The notes under the pieces: generated by a model
Databases searched by the model: none
Told to the model about the DNA's origin: nothing
Seen by the model: only the letters and a program-made list of their open reading frames with translations
Translations under genes and position numbers: made by a program
From: Cylindrotheca closterium
Lineage: Eukaryota > Bacillariophyta > Bacillariophyceae > Bacillariales > Bacillariaceae
Length of the DNA stretch: 20,404 bases
Direction: 5' to 3'
Assembly: GCA_933822405.4 (NCBI GenBank)
Contig: CAKOGP040001722.1
Location: 1 to 20,404 of the forward strand
Shown: positions 8,187-16,790 of the stretch, piece by piece
How positions within the stretch are numbered: the first letter of the stretch is position 1
How the letters are laid out: the number at the start of each line of letters is the position of its first letter

Positions 8187-10716
8187 TTATCTGTTCTTTT
8201 GCTTCAATGCATCCTTCTTTTGCTTCTTGACACGAGATGCTTTTCGTCGCTCAACAGGATCTAGCTCGGTTTTTCGGAGCCGTATGCTCGAGGGGGTGAC
8301 TTCCAACATTTCATCTGGTCCCATGTATCCCAAGAGCTCCTCAAGAGACATTTTCCTAGGTGGTTGCAAATAAACACGCTCGTCTTTTGCTTGCGTTCGC
8401 ATGTTTGTTGCCTGTTTAGAGCGTACTGGATTTACCTCTAAATCTCCTTGTTTAGCATTTTCTCCGATAATCATCCCAGGATATACCAGGTCCCCGGGTT
8501 CAACGAACAAGGTACCTCGCGCTTCTAACGACGCTAAAGCGTAGTGGGACGCTTTGCCGTTCTCGCTGCTGATCAGCTTACCTTTCTCTAAGCCATTTCC
8601 AAGCTGCGTGATTGGGCGATCGTCAAGGTAGCAGTGATTGATGACAGCGCTACCCCGAGTTGCTGTTGCGGCCTCGGAGTGGAATCCTAGCAAACCTCTG
8701 GCAGGAATTTCGAATTGAAGGCGGCTCTTACCAAAATCAGAATCCTCAATACTCAACAGAGTGCCCTTGCGGTCGGCTGTCAAGGCTGAGACGATGTAGC
8801 CTGCATATTCTGAGTCCACATCAACTGTTACTTCTTCGAATGGTTCAAGGATTGTCTTTCCGTCGTCTGATAACTTTGTCATTATCTTTGGAGGAGAAAT
8901 AATTAGCTCAAAACCCTCTCGCCTCATTTGCTCTATCAGAATCCCAAGCTGCAGCTCCCCCCTTGCAAGAACTACTGTCTTGTCACTACCTTGTGCTTTC
9001 TCAACCGTCAAAGTAACGTTGTTGTCTATTTCTACCATCAAGCGATTTCGAACTTTAGTTGGCGTTACTTCGGACCCCTCGCTACCGCTCAAAGGTCCAT
9101 CGTTGGCGCCAAACTCCATTGCAAGAATGGGTGGCGCCAGAGGAAGAGTCTCTAGCGGTTCCTCAACAGGGTTGTCAGCTTTCGTAATTGTATCGCCGAC
9201 AGCAATCGAGTTTGGTACACCAGCAAGCGTAATGACATCTCCAGCGTAGCCAATGGCTGGAACCAAGTTGGTTCTCAATATCCCTCTATTAACAAATAAT
9301 CCAGAGATGGAGGATGTGTCACTCGTTTCTTTAGATTCAATTCCGTCTCCTGCCGCTTTGTTCTTTGCCTTGAGAACAATGCATTCATCCCCAATTTGAA
9401 TGGAACCAGAAGTAATTCGTCCAGTGCACATTCTGCCAAGGTATGAATCGTAACCAACAGTGACAGCTGCCAAAGAGAATGGATCTTTCTCAAATGACTC
9501 TCCCGGAAGTGTAATTGGACTATCGTTGCATGGTTCGTTTACCCTTGATGTGACTTTTGGTTCTGGGATCAGTTCTATGATTCGGTCCAAGAGCAAAGTC
9601 ATGTCATTCCCAGTGCCTGTATTTCCTTTCTTTGCAATTGAAGACGCTACTTCTTGATCATCTGTAATCCAGCCATTTCGAGCACTTGCATAAAGTGTGT
9701 GCGTCAAGCTGTTCAATTGTTGTTCGGAAGCCCCCAACGAGTCGAAAAGGTCAAGGAGCTGGGATTCTGTCTCCCCACTTTCAATCTTACTCAATCCATC
9801 GAGACGATCCGCCTTGTCTGGAAATCGTACCGAAAGGTGTTAGGTTGTCAACTGATTCTGCTGCAGAACATTGTCTGCAGACGGTTACAACATTACGTCG
9901 CCCACTCACTTATCACAACGATCGGATTCTTTCCTAGCGAGAGAGCCCTAGAAAGCACGTACTTGGTTTGTGCCATTGCACCTTCAGCTGTTTTCGATGC
10001 ACCCAGCTGATGTGAGACAACCAAGGTACAATAAGCTTCAAGGCATAACAACAGGGCACAAAAATGTACTTGCCTGCATCCACTACAAGACAAACGCCAT
10101 CTACCAGAGAAAGGATACGATCGACTTCCCCAGCAAAATCAGCATGACCTGGAGTGTCAACGATGTTTATTGTGGTATTCTTGTAGTCACACCTTGTGAC
10201 CTTGGAACTGGAATAAAAATCTGTTAGATACCCTCGAACATGCAAATGTTCCATTCAAAGCGTGTATAGTACCTGCCTAATCGTAATTCCTCGTTCTCTT
10301 TCCAGCTCTCCACTGTCTAACAGCCTCTCATCATTGGTTTCGCCATTGGACGACCGTAATAGCGTATCTACCAAAGTGGTTTTACCGTGATCTACGGTTG
10401 TGAAAATAGGAAGGGATAAGTCTTTGAGTCCAACGAAAGCACATCAGCTCAACGTCCAGCTCAGCTTTTCTATGTCCAGTGCTTATTATAAAGTTCTGCG
10501 ATTGATTTTCCCGTACTCACCAACATGTGCTACGATTGCGACGTTCCTTTGTTCGGGCAAAGGAGCTGGAGGTAAGAACCACAATACGTTTAAAACTTTA
10601 CAAAACCGTAGACAGCATTACCTGACACCCTCTCTCCTGAATTCGTGTACCAGTTCTCCTGGGGCATCATCGAATACATCTGTAGACAGAAAGCGAATTG
10701 TGCCTAGCGACAGCAT
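8187..10716 (-). CDS. typA: TypA/BipA family translational GTPase, six exons, probably organellar
   Basis: Proposed exons on minus: 10716-10629, 10565-10521, 10391-10277, 10207-10074, 9987-9910, 9817-8187, giving 696 residues. The phases join and restore the full GTPase domain: G1 AHVDHGKT, G2 GITI, G3 DTPGH, G4 NKAD, G5 SARNGW, then the EF-Tu-like domain 2, EF-G-like domains and the BipA C-terminal domain ([20 protein letters not shown], ...[13 protein letters not shown]). TypA/BipA binds ribosomes and aids 50S assembly and stress growth. The start [17 protein letters not shown] resembles a mitochondrial presequence; an in-frame ATG at 10905 would add 63 residues. The first intron is uncertain: donor GTGTCA with acceptor CTCCAG, or donor GTAATG with acceptor ACAAAG, both in frame. 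Introns 10208-10276 and 9988-10073 appear to be GC-AG. Confidence 0.93.
9988..10073 (-). other. GC-AG intron in TypA
   Basis: 86 bp, donor CAG/GCAAGT (the classic GC donor consensus), acceptor GAAAACAG. The junction gives [13 protein letters not shown], as expected from family VVDA-x-EGPMPQT. The only near GT donor, four bases on, leads straight to TGA. Confidence 0.85.
10208..10276 (-). other. GC-AG intron in TypA
   Basis: 69 bp, donor AG/GCAGGT, acceptor TTATTCCAG, possible branch site CTAAC. Using the GC donor restores GITISSKVT, the same spacing as E. coli BipA (GITILAKNT). The adjacent GT (CAG/GTACT) joined to this acceptor gives an early stop; joined to a weaker acceptor (TTCCAAG) it stays open but loses one residue. 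Confidence 0.75.
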
Positions 10717-11113
10717 TCTGTTTCCCGTGCTTTGCCTTGTGTTTTTTTCGCTGTGCGGAAAGTGGTGAACGATTGAACGACTCCGAATCGAATAGTTCAA
10801 CCTGGACCTTCCGTAAACCACCCATGATACCGCCTCATTATTTTGTATCGATTGGTTATAGTGCCAAGGCTTGGAATACTTAGAAAGCCTCAAAGTCCTG
10901 AACATTGTTGTGAATTAAAAAGAGAAAAATTTGATGGTTGTGTGAGACCTGAAATAAGATGACGTATTTACAGTCGAAGTGTTCGGAATCCGACTCATCC
11001 GATGTGACATGATTGGTCTCAAAGCAGTCATTTCAGAAGGATCCTCTCTGAGTGCCTTTTCAGATCGATTAATTAAGCCACAAGTTACAATCGTAGACTA
11101 CACTGTAGCAGCA
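10717..11113. promoter_or_regulatory. Divergent intergenic region between TypA and metacaspase
   Basis: About 400 bp between two head-to-head genes, so it should hold both promoters and 5' UTRs. On minus an open frame continues to an ATG at 10905 (MFRTLRLSKYSK...), which could be a longer TypA leader. On plus, the metacaspase frame is open upstream to an ATG at 11009. No TATA-like or other site could be assigned. Confidence 0.5.
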
Positions 11114-12334
11114 ATGTCATCGTTCGAAGAGGATGTTGAATCAGCCATTCCGGCCATGTTCTATATGTTCGCAGGTGCAGATGACTCCCAGACTGCAGCT
11201 GACATTCCCAACATTGATGCATTTGATCTTCCTGATCCAGATGGAAAATCTGGTGGCGCTTGCACTTCAGCTCTTTTGCAGGCTCTTTACCGGGATGAAG
11301 GAGAGGAGAATGTTACTTATACATGGCTGCAGACACTAGAGATCATGAGGGAGAAGATTGAAGATATGGGACTTACGCAGCTGCCTCAGTTGTTATCTTC
11401 TAGACCTATTGATGTCAACGAGGAGCTTTGCATTGTACCACCAGAGTGTGAAGGCATCAAACGAGCACTGCTGGTAGGCATCAATTATGTCGACGAGGAA
11501 AACAAATTGTCTGGATGCCATAACGACGTCCGCAACATGAAATATTATCTAATGGATTATCTAGGATTTGAGCGACAAAATATGCTCATTCTGGAAGATG
11601 ATGATCTCCACCATTTCCCCACGAAACAACTCATTTTGGACGGGTTCCGAACGCTGGCACAGGTCAGTCAGCCGGGGGACATTATCTTTATTCATTTTTC
11701 AGGTGCGTAGACCGTCGAATTAATAGTTTCAGAGAAGCACATTCTCACCTATCTTCAGGTCACGGATCCAAGGTTGTAGACAGAGAATCAAATGGAGGAG
11801 ACAGTTTTGATGAAGTTTTGATACCTGGTGACTACAGAGATAGTGGACCCATTTTCAATGATGAGATATATCACTTATTTGTGACTCAGGTACAGGCTGG
11901 GGTTCACGTAGTTGCCGTGATTGATTGTTGTCATTCAGGAACCGCAGTGGACTTGCCATATCTTTGCCAGGCAGGTGAAGAAGAAATCCACATTGATGAT
12001 GCATTTAAAATGCCCGTCGATGGAAGTGGAGGCATCAAGGAACGCTCAATGAAGACATCCGGAAAGAAAAAGAAGAAGAAGAAGAAGGACAAGGACAGTG
12101 GAGAGGAGGCACCCAAGAAGAAGAAGAAGGTACGACCAAGGACTAACACACTCGCCTTCTCGTCTTCGCTCCCATCATGTTTGCTCACATTCTCTTTCAC
12201 AGAAGAAGAAGAAGCCAGTCGAAGGGGAAGAAGATGCTCCACAAGACGATGAATATGCCGAGGAAGAGCGAGAACCTGATAGCGACAAGAAGAAGAAGAA
12301 ACGATTCTTTGGGTTTGGAAAGAAGAAAAAATAA
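11114..12334 (+). CDS. Type III metacaspase with lysine-rich tail, three exons
   Basis: Exons 11114-11702, 11759-12129 and 12203-12334 give 363 residues. Introns are 56 bp (GTGCGT...TTCAG) and 73 bp (GTACGA...TTCACAG, branch-like CTAAC). The p10-like region comes first: MFAGADDSQTAAD, GGACTSALLQALY, VTYTWLQTLEIMREKIEDMG and QLPQLLSSRPIDV. Then comes the p20 domain: KRALLVGINY, GCHNDVRNMKYYL, FIHFSGHGS with catalytic His198, and DCCHSG with catalytic Cys254. p10 before p20 is the definition of type III metacaspases of secondary-plastid algae. These are Arg/Lys-specific cysteine proteases linked to stress responses. After residue 290 the tail is poly-Lys and acidic stretches ending RFFGFGKKKK. 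Start chosen at MSSFEED just before the p10 homology; ATG 11009 is possible. Confidence 0.93.
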
Positions 12335-12537
12335 ACGCAGTGTTCGTTAGTCCATTATAACTTTTTGTATTCTCTCGAGATTAGCTTTTCAAATGACAAT
12401 TAAGGTATTCGGTAGCTTTTGACAATACTCTGAGATGGAAGTAAAAATAGAAGCCATCAACCTCTGTATGCAAAACTGATCCATTTTAATTTGTCAATAG
12501 CAAGGAAAGAGGAGCTCCAAAACCAACTCCTAAACAG
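12335..12537. other. 3' flank of metacaspase
   Basis: AT-rich, no gene seen; probably the 3' UTR and terminator region, ending at element Z. Confidence 0.4.
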
Positions 12538-12593
12538 TGAGGCAGTGGGAATTCCCCCTTTTCATTTTATTTCATCCCGGCGATATTTAACGC

Positions 12594-12692
12594 GATTCCC
12601 ACAACTACAGTAGTTGTGGGAGCCAAAAATTTCCACAACTATTTAGTTGTAGGAATCGGAAAAAATAGTTGTTGGAAATTCCCACAACTATA
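12594..12692. repeat. CCCACAACTA palindromic array of element Z, left
   Basis: Three imperfect palindromes: TTCCCACAACTACAGTAGTT then GTGGGA; TTCCACAACTATTTAGTTGT then AGGAA; and TAGTTGTTGGAAATTCCCAC then AACTA. Confidence 0.8.
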
Positions 12693-12862
12693 TGACTTAA
12701 CCTAGATCAAAGAGGATTTGATATCAGTTGATAATGAAATTGTGAGCATTAAAATAGTGGTTTTTAGGTGAGCTATCTAGTCTTGGTTTGGCCAAAGAAT
12801 ATGTTCTTTTGGCCTGAAATATTCAGTAGCGGTGCTGAAATATTTAGTAACGATCGGAGTAC

Positions 12863-13202
12863 TTAGAAGGGCCAATAATAGTTAGGCCTGGAATATTGAG
12901 TAACCGATAGGAGTATAACAAAAGTGTCTGTTAAAAAGATCGTAAGATTCGTTGTCTGCTGGAAGTACGTTGGAAGTCTGGCCAGATGACCAACGGTCTG
13001 TAGAGAGTACGTCATTCGCTTCCATGGCGAAATCAAGTGTTGATGCAAGTATAGGTTGATTGGGGTATAGTAAGGAACGCATCGTCAGAGACTCACGCGT
13101 TGTGCATAGAAGCCACGTCCTAGTTTGATTGTGCCATTGTCGTAATCACGAAGTACTTGATATGGACCTGTTCGTTTGGGCAGGAGTTTTCGTTGCAATT
13201 CG
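12863..13202 (-). pseudogene. Ty3/gypsy integrase C-terminal fragment
   Basis: On minus from about 13202: LQRKLLPKRTGPYQVLRDYD, NGTIKLGRG and YAQRVSL, then a TGA where family members have Arg, then RCVPYYTPINL. This matches the integrase C-terminal module of Ty3/gypsy elements (K-x-x-GPY/F ... NGTV-x-I ... ER-I/V-N-I-R-R-V-x-P-Y). The catalytic core, RT and LTRs are absent. The frame continues to about 12863 without recognisable content. It lies between the arrays of element Z, which suggests that Z captured it or that it was the insertion target. Confidence 0.75.
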
Positions 13203-13310
13203 TAGTTGTAGGAATTTCCCACAACTACAACTAGTTGTGGGAATTTCCCACAACTACAACTAGTTGTGGGAACCAAAATAGAGTGGTGGGAAAAAATGAG
13301 TTGTGGGAAA
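13199..13310. repeat. TAGTTGTGGG palindromic array of element Z, right
   Basis: Two nearly identical 32-bp units containing CCCACAACTACAACTAGTTG then TGGGAA, followed by decaying GAGTTGTGGGAAAAA copies. Confidence 0.85.
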
Positions 13311-13515
13311 AATGTAGGAAAATCTCGCAACTCGGGGAGAAATGGGGGGATTCCCACTGCCTCAGTGAGACCCTTCCTCTGCGGTTTACATTGTTTGATA
13401 TATTTTACTCTAGCATACAAGAACCTTCCAGCTTTAAATGTCTTACAAAATCAATGTATTGGTGTCTCAGTTTTACGCTACAACCCTGTGCATCAGGGAC
13501 GATTCAGCGTAGGAC

Positions 13516-14703
13516 TTAGCATGCAGCACGGATATCGTTGACAAATCCAATTGCTGCAGATACTCCGAGTTTCTTAGCGATCATCATTGGAACCATGGGT
13601 GATCTGATATGATTCACGTTTATCATCAAACATTGATTATCAGCACCATTGATCTTGCGAATCAAATTTACGCCCATTAGGATTTCGCTTTTGATGACAT
13701 TTGCAGAACCCCCCATTTCGTTTTCTGGATGGTGAACAGCCCGGGTAACAATGAGGAACCCACTGCCATCTTCTAATTCTCTTGCGTGAAGAACCGAAAC
13801 GAAAACCATATTTGTTCTTATCATTGGTGGCTTCGAGACCGACTTCATAACCTTTGTAACGCTACAGCCGAAGGGTCCTTTCTCTTGCATGTCGTTTTGG
13901 AAGACAACAAGGTCTTCTCTGCCAAGGCTTAGCTTGTTATACTCCTTGACTCTACCGCTATCTACTAGCAGCTCAACAAGGTTCTGCGGTGACATGTCCA
14001 CGACACCCGCAACTCGAATGGCTGGAAGATCACTTCCGTAGTATGAATGACTGAATGTCCCCGTCCACACAAGAACCTCGTGGTTATGAGAAGGATCTTC
14101 CACCGAAACTTGGCATGGCTTGAACGTGTTCTGCATCCAGTCTGATTCATTCGACTTCTTCAGCAACTTATCGGTATTTCTGTCAGGATTCCACATGCAG
14201 TCGTCAATTGAAGTTGCAAGGCCCAAGGCAGCAAGCCGACTGACTGCGAGTGGGGCAATGGGAGACCATGCTCCGTCTCCGTCGTTTAGAGCAATCCATT
14301 TCTCCTTTTCATCGGTTTCAATGCCTGGTGGAGGATCAATGGCTGGATGGTGAAAATTTGGGTGGGCATCTTCCGACTGAACTGTCGAGCAAGAAGTGTG
14401 CTCGGAATCCATGTCCAGGTCAGAAACCCTGATGAAGGAGCTGTCGCTTCTCGAAAATATTTTTGGATTTCCCCGTATTTTGACTGGTGGCGCATCAAAG
14501 TTCATTTTGAAATTGATCAACTTCGTAGGACTAGGAACAAAAGTGATCGCTCCAGCAGGAGACATACTTCCAGTTCCCAGCGACTGCATTAACTGAAATG
14601 GGGAAGCATTGGCTTTTTTGGAGCTCTTTTTCTTTTTTGATCTGCCTTTGAAGAAGAATCTACGACTGCTTCGCTCTGAAACATCGCTGGATGGCATGGT
14701 CAT
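13516..14703 (-). CDS. START/SRPBCC-like lipid-binding domain protein
   Basis: Single exon, 395 residues. A basic N-terminus (RRFFFKGRSKKKKSSKKA) and a low-complexity region to about 190 precede a domain of about 200 residues: VLVWTGTFSHSYYGSDLPAI, GVVDMSPQNLVELLVDSGRV, EYNKLSLGREDLV, GCSVTKVMKSVSKPPMIRTN, REL-DGSGFLIVTRAV, EILMGVNLIRKI, then a C-terminal helix. The order (a 'loss of identity/medium' strand, a decision over helix residues, and R-x-F/Y-like strands) fits START-type folds, which bind lipids in a deep pocket. Family assignment is by pattern only; ligand unknown. The basic N-terminus could act in membrane or nuclear targeting. ATG at 14703 chosen as the first in frame; a second Met is two codons on. 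No signal peptide seen. Confidence 0.75.
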   Translation of the reverse strand: MTMPSSDVSERSSRRFFFKGRSKKKKSSKKANASPFQLMQSLGTGSMSPAGAITFVPSPTKLINFKMNFDAPPVKIRGNPKIFSRSDSSFIRVSDLDMDSEHTSCSTVQSEDAHPNFHHPAIDPPPGIETDEKEKWIALNDGDGAWSPIAPLAVSRLAALGLATSIDDCMWNPDRNTDKLLKKSNESDWMQNTFKPCQVSVEDPSHNHEVLVWTGTFSHSYYGSDLPAIRVAGVVDMSPQNLVELLVDSGRVKEYNKLSLGREDLVVFQNDMQEKGPFGCSVTKVMKSVSKPPMIRTNMVFVSVLHARELEDGSGFLIVTRAVHHPENEMGGSANVIKSEILMGVNLIRKINGADNQCLMINVNHIRSPMVPMMIAKKLGVSAAIGFVNDIRAAC

Positions 14704-15268
14704 CTCGCCTATTTGAGCTTGGATTCAAGATGTATGCTGTTCCGCTTCCGGTACCAGGTACCTGGAACTTTGAAACTGTACTTGCTTGGCCCCGTGGTAC
14801 CGCAGGTCTTTTTCATACAAAAGAAGCGCGTTGGGTAAATTGCACACGGATATTTTTGCCAATTTTCACGATTGCCTGGCAGAAGTTTCAATAATACCGC
14901 TAGCTACGGCCAATTCTGTAGGCATTACACACCACTCTGGACCCTCAGCAACTCGTCTGTCTGTCGTCCAATTTAAACGGGGGGAAGCACTTTTCTCTAG
15001 TCTTCCCCCATTATGTTTTGCAGTCAAATTTAGGGGCCCCAAGTTCTACTTTTGGGTCGAATCGAAACACGACAAACACGACAAACCAGTTCGAAACACG
15101 ACAAACCAGGAACACCCGGCAGAACGATGATTTTTGTCATTGTTCGAAGAGCGGACAGACCTTCTACAGTCATTTTCGAAATCCATGTGATCACGTGGGA
15201 TAAGAAGAATAACTCATACTTAAGAGCAAAAGCTAATGATGACCAATTATGATTGGTTCAGACAGAAA
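14704..15268. other. Intergenic stretch with short palindromes and repeats
   Basis: No supported gene. CCAGGTACCTGG at about 14754-14765 is a perfect palindrome, and a related GTACCTGGTACCTGG occurs at 5360-5374. From 15058 to 15113 the motif CGAAACACGACAAAC recurs. CCAATTATGATTGG at about 15243-15256 is a hairpin. Confidence 0.5.
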
Positions 15269-15480
15269 CGATGAGAAGCGACCAAAGCGATGAGAAGCGA
15301 CCACAACGCGATCAGAAGTGAGCAAAATATCGTTCCAAATGGAAATTACTCGTTCCGAATGGAAATTACTCGTTCCGAATGGAAATTACTCGTTCCGAAT
15401 GGAAATTACTCGTTCCGAATGGAAATTACTCGTTTCCCAAAGCGATGAGAAGCGACCAAAACGATGAGAAGCGACCAAAA
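15269..15480 (+). repeat. Nested tandem repeats: 19-bp blocks split by a 20-bp minisatellite
   Basis: CGATGAGAAGCGACCAAA repeats with a 19-bp period at 15269 and 15288, with a degenerate third copy, and again at 15443 and 15462. Between them the 20-bp unit CGTTCCGAATGGAAATTACT is repeated five times (15331-15430) plus a partial copy. Four of the five are identical and the first has one change. TTCCGAATGGAA is a hairpin core. Confidence 0.95.
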
Positions 15481-15617
15481 GTGAGTAATTTTTTTTGGGG
15501 CTGATCTTGGGGGGCATTTTTTCACAGCTGGGACTTTGGCGAAACCATCCTGCCTTGGCGAAACAGGCTCGCTCAAAACAAATAATACCGGTAATCATCA
15601 ACGACACAAACGACAAA

Positions 15618-16571
15618 ATGAAGTTTTCTTCTCTCTCAAACACCTTCCTCTTGTCACCAGAGGTGGCAAGAGAAACTGCATTGGGGTTTCTCGCAGGTGT
15701 TCATCCAGAGGGACAGCCAGCCAAATGGCAAGAAGAGATGTTCACAGCTCACTATGGAAGTTCTTCGCTTGTCATCACAAACCAATGGTTCGATCTTTGT
15801 CACACCGACATTGAAGAAGCGAAGCTCACAGCAAAGGAGAAGACTGCTGAAGGTTTCAAGCGATTTATGATGGCCCACTTTTTTATGTGGCAGTACCCAA
15901 AGAACGCTCGAACCTTTGGATCGCGATTTGGAGTTTGTGAACGTTTGTCTCGTGGAGACCCTGTTTTTCATTGGGTGAATAAGATCGCAGCTTTGCATGA
16001 AAAGCTTATAGTGTGGAAGAAGAACCTCGATTCCACCTTAACCCAAACACTTGTGATAAGCATTGATGGAGTCGACTGCCGAACATGGGAGAAATCGAAC
16101 GAGCGCTACAATATGGACACACAAGAGTGTTCACACAAGTTCAATCATGGGGCTGTGAAATATGAGGTCGCGATGTCCCTTCTTGAGCCGCAGTGTGCCT
16201 GGATCAGTGGGCCGCATAAGGGAGGGAAACATGATCTTACGATCTTTCGAGAAGGAGGTCTGAAGCAAAAGCTGAAGCGGTGGAAACAGGCAATTGTGGA
16301 TAGGGGTTATACAACTAGCGAAGAAGACGAAAAATACATCCTTTGTATCCCAAGAGAAACCGATTCTGTGACGCTCAATGAATACAAGGGAAGAGCTAGA
16401 CTTCGACACGAAAGCTTCAATGGTAGGTTGAAAAAGTATATGATTCTTGACGCAACCTACAGACATGATCAAAAGCATCATGGAAATGTTTTTAGAGCTG
16501 TTGCAGTAACGGTGCAGTACCAAATGAACAATGGCGCTCCCATCTTTGAAGCTCCAATGCAAAGAGAATAA
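15618..16571 (+). CDS. Intact PIF/Harbinger-like (DDE_Tnp_4-type) transposase
   Basis: 317 residues from the ATG at 15618; the open frame extends upstream to 15495 but without an ATG. An N-terminal helical region (residues 1-135, with FKRFMMAHFFMWQYP and TFGSRFGVCERL) probably binds DNA. The RNase H-like catalytic domain has all three acidic residues: D150 in ISIDGVDC, D228 in AIVDRGY and E265 in LRHESFNGRLK. CSHKFNHGAVKYEV, SGPHKGGKHDLTIFREGGL, TYRHDQKHHGNVFRA and VQYQMNNGAPIFE are family landmarks. Expected activity is cut-and-paste transposition in the nucleus, with a separate Myb-like partner in many PIF/Harbinger elements; none is seen here. I could not find terminal inverted repeats. 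Three decayed relatives lie at 918-1786, 4028-4563 and 5735-6115. Confidence 0.88.
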   Translation: MKFSSLSNTFLLSPEVARETALGFLAGVHPEGQPAKWQEEMFTAHYGSSSLVITNQWFDLCHTDIEEAKLTAKEKTAEGFKRFMMAHFFMWQYPKNARTFGSRFGVCERLSRGDPVFHWVNKIAALHEKLIVWKKNLDSTLTQTLVISIDGVDCRTWEKSNERYNMDTQECSHKFNHGAVKYEVAMSLLEPQCAWISGPHKGGKHDLTIFREGGLKQKLKRWKQAIVDRGYTTSEEDEKYILCIPRETDSVTLNEYKGRARLRHESFNGRLKKYMILDATYRHDQKHHGNVFRAVAVTVQYQMNNGAPIFEAPMQRE

Positions 16572-16790
16572 GTATTCAATAAATACCATAGTAGAAACGA
16601 TTGAATTGAAGTCTTGAAGTGTAACCCGTAGGAAGCATTTGTACTTTCAATACTAGACAAGCAACAGATCGCAAAAATTGCGGCTGGTAAAACTGAAAAT
16701 AGGACATAGAGTTATTGTCATGTTATGTATGATCCTGTTACACGATCAACAGGATGAATGAATCGATCGACAATTTATCGCAGATTGATT
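16572..16790. other. Spacer with a hairpin
   Basis: No gene. ATCCTGTTACACGATCAACA then GGAT (about 16732-16755) is an inverted repeat with 8-bp arms near the 3' end of the minus-strand gene at 16791; it could help end transcription, but this is only a guess. Confidence 0.4.

Larger units (their letters stand above)
12538..13364. mobile_element. Foldback-like TIR element Z, 827 bp
   Basis: Ends are 21-bp inverted repeats, 12538-12558 and 13344-13364, starting TGAGGCAGTGGGAAT then C-rich, with one mismatch. Subterminal arrays of CCCACAACTA/TAGTTGTGGG palindromes occupy about 12594-12692 and 13199-13310; one unit is TAGTTGTGGGAATTTCCCAC followed by AACTA. The core holds a minus-strand Ty3/gypsy integrase tail. 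No secure target-site duplication: CAGTGAG occurs at both edges but partly inside the repeats. Confidence 0.78.

Noticed and set aside
10979..11113. Extended N-terminus of the metacaspase
   Set aside because: The first codon at 10979 is GTG, and the residues before MSSFEED show no p10 similarity; the ATG at 11009 remains a minor option.
11931..12242. 103-codon minus-strand frame with poly-Phe
   Set aside because: Antisense of the AAG-rich metacaspase exon.
15331..15430. CRISPR array
   Set aside because: Units are contiguous with no unique spacers; this is a tandem minisatellite in eukaryotic DNA.
15495..15617. Extended N-terminus of the intact transposase
   Set aside because: The first codon is TTG and the stretch is low complexity; the ATG at 15618 fits better.
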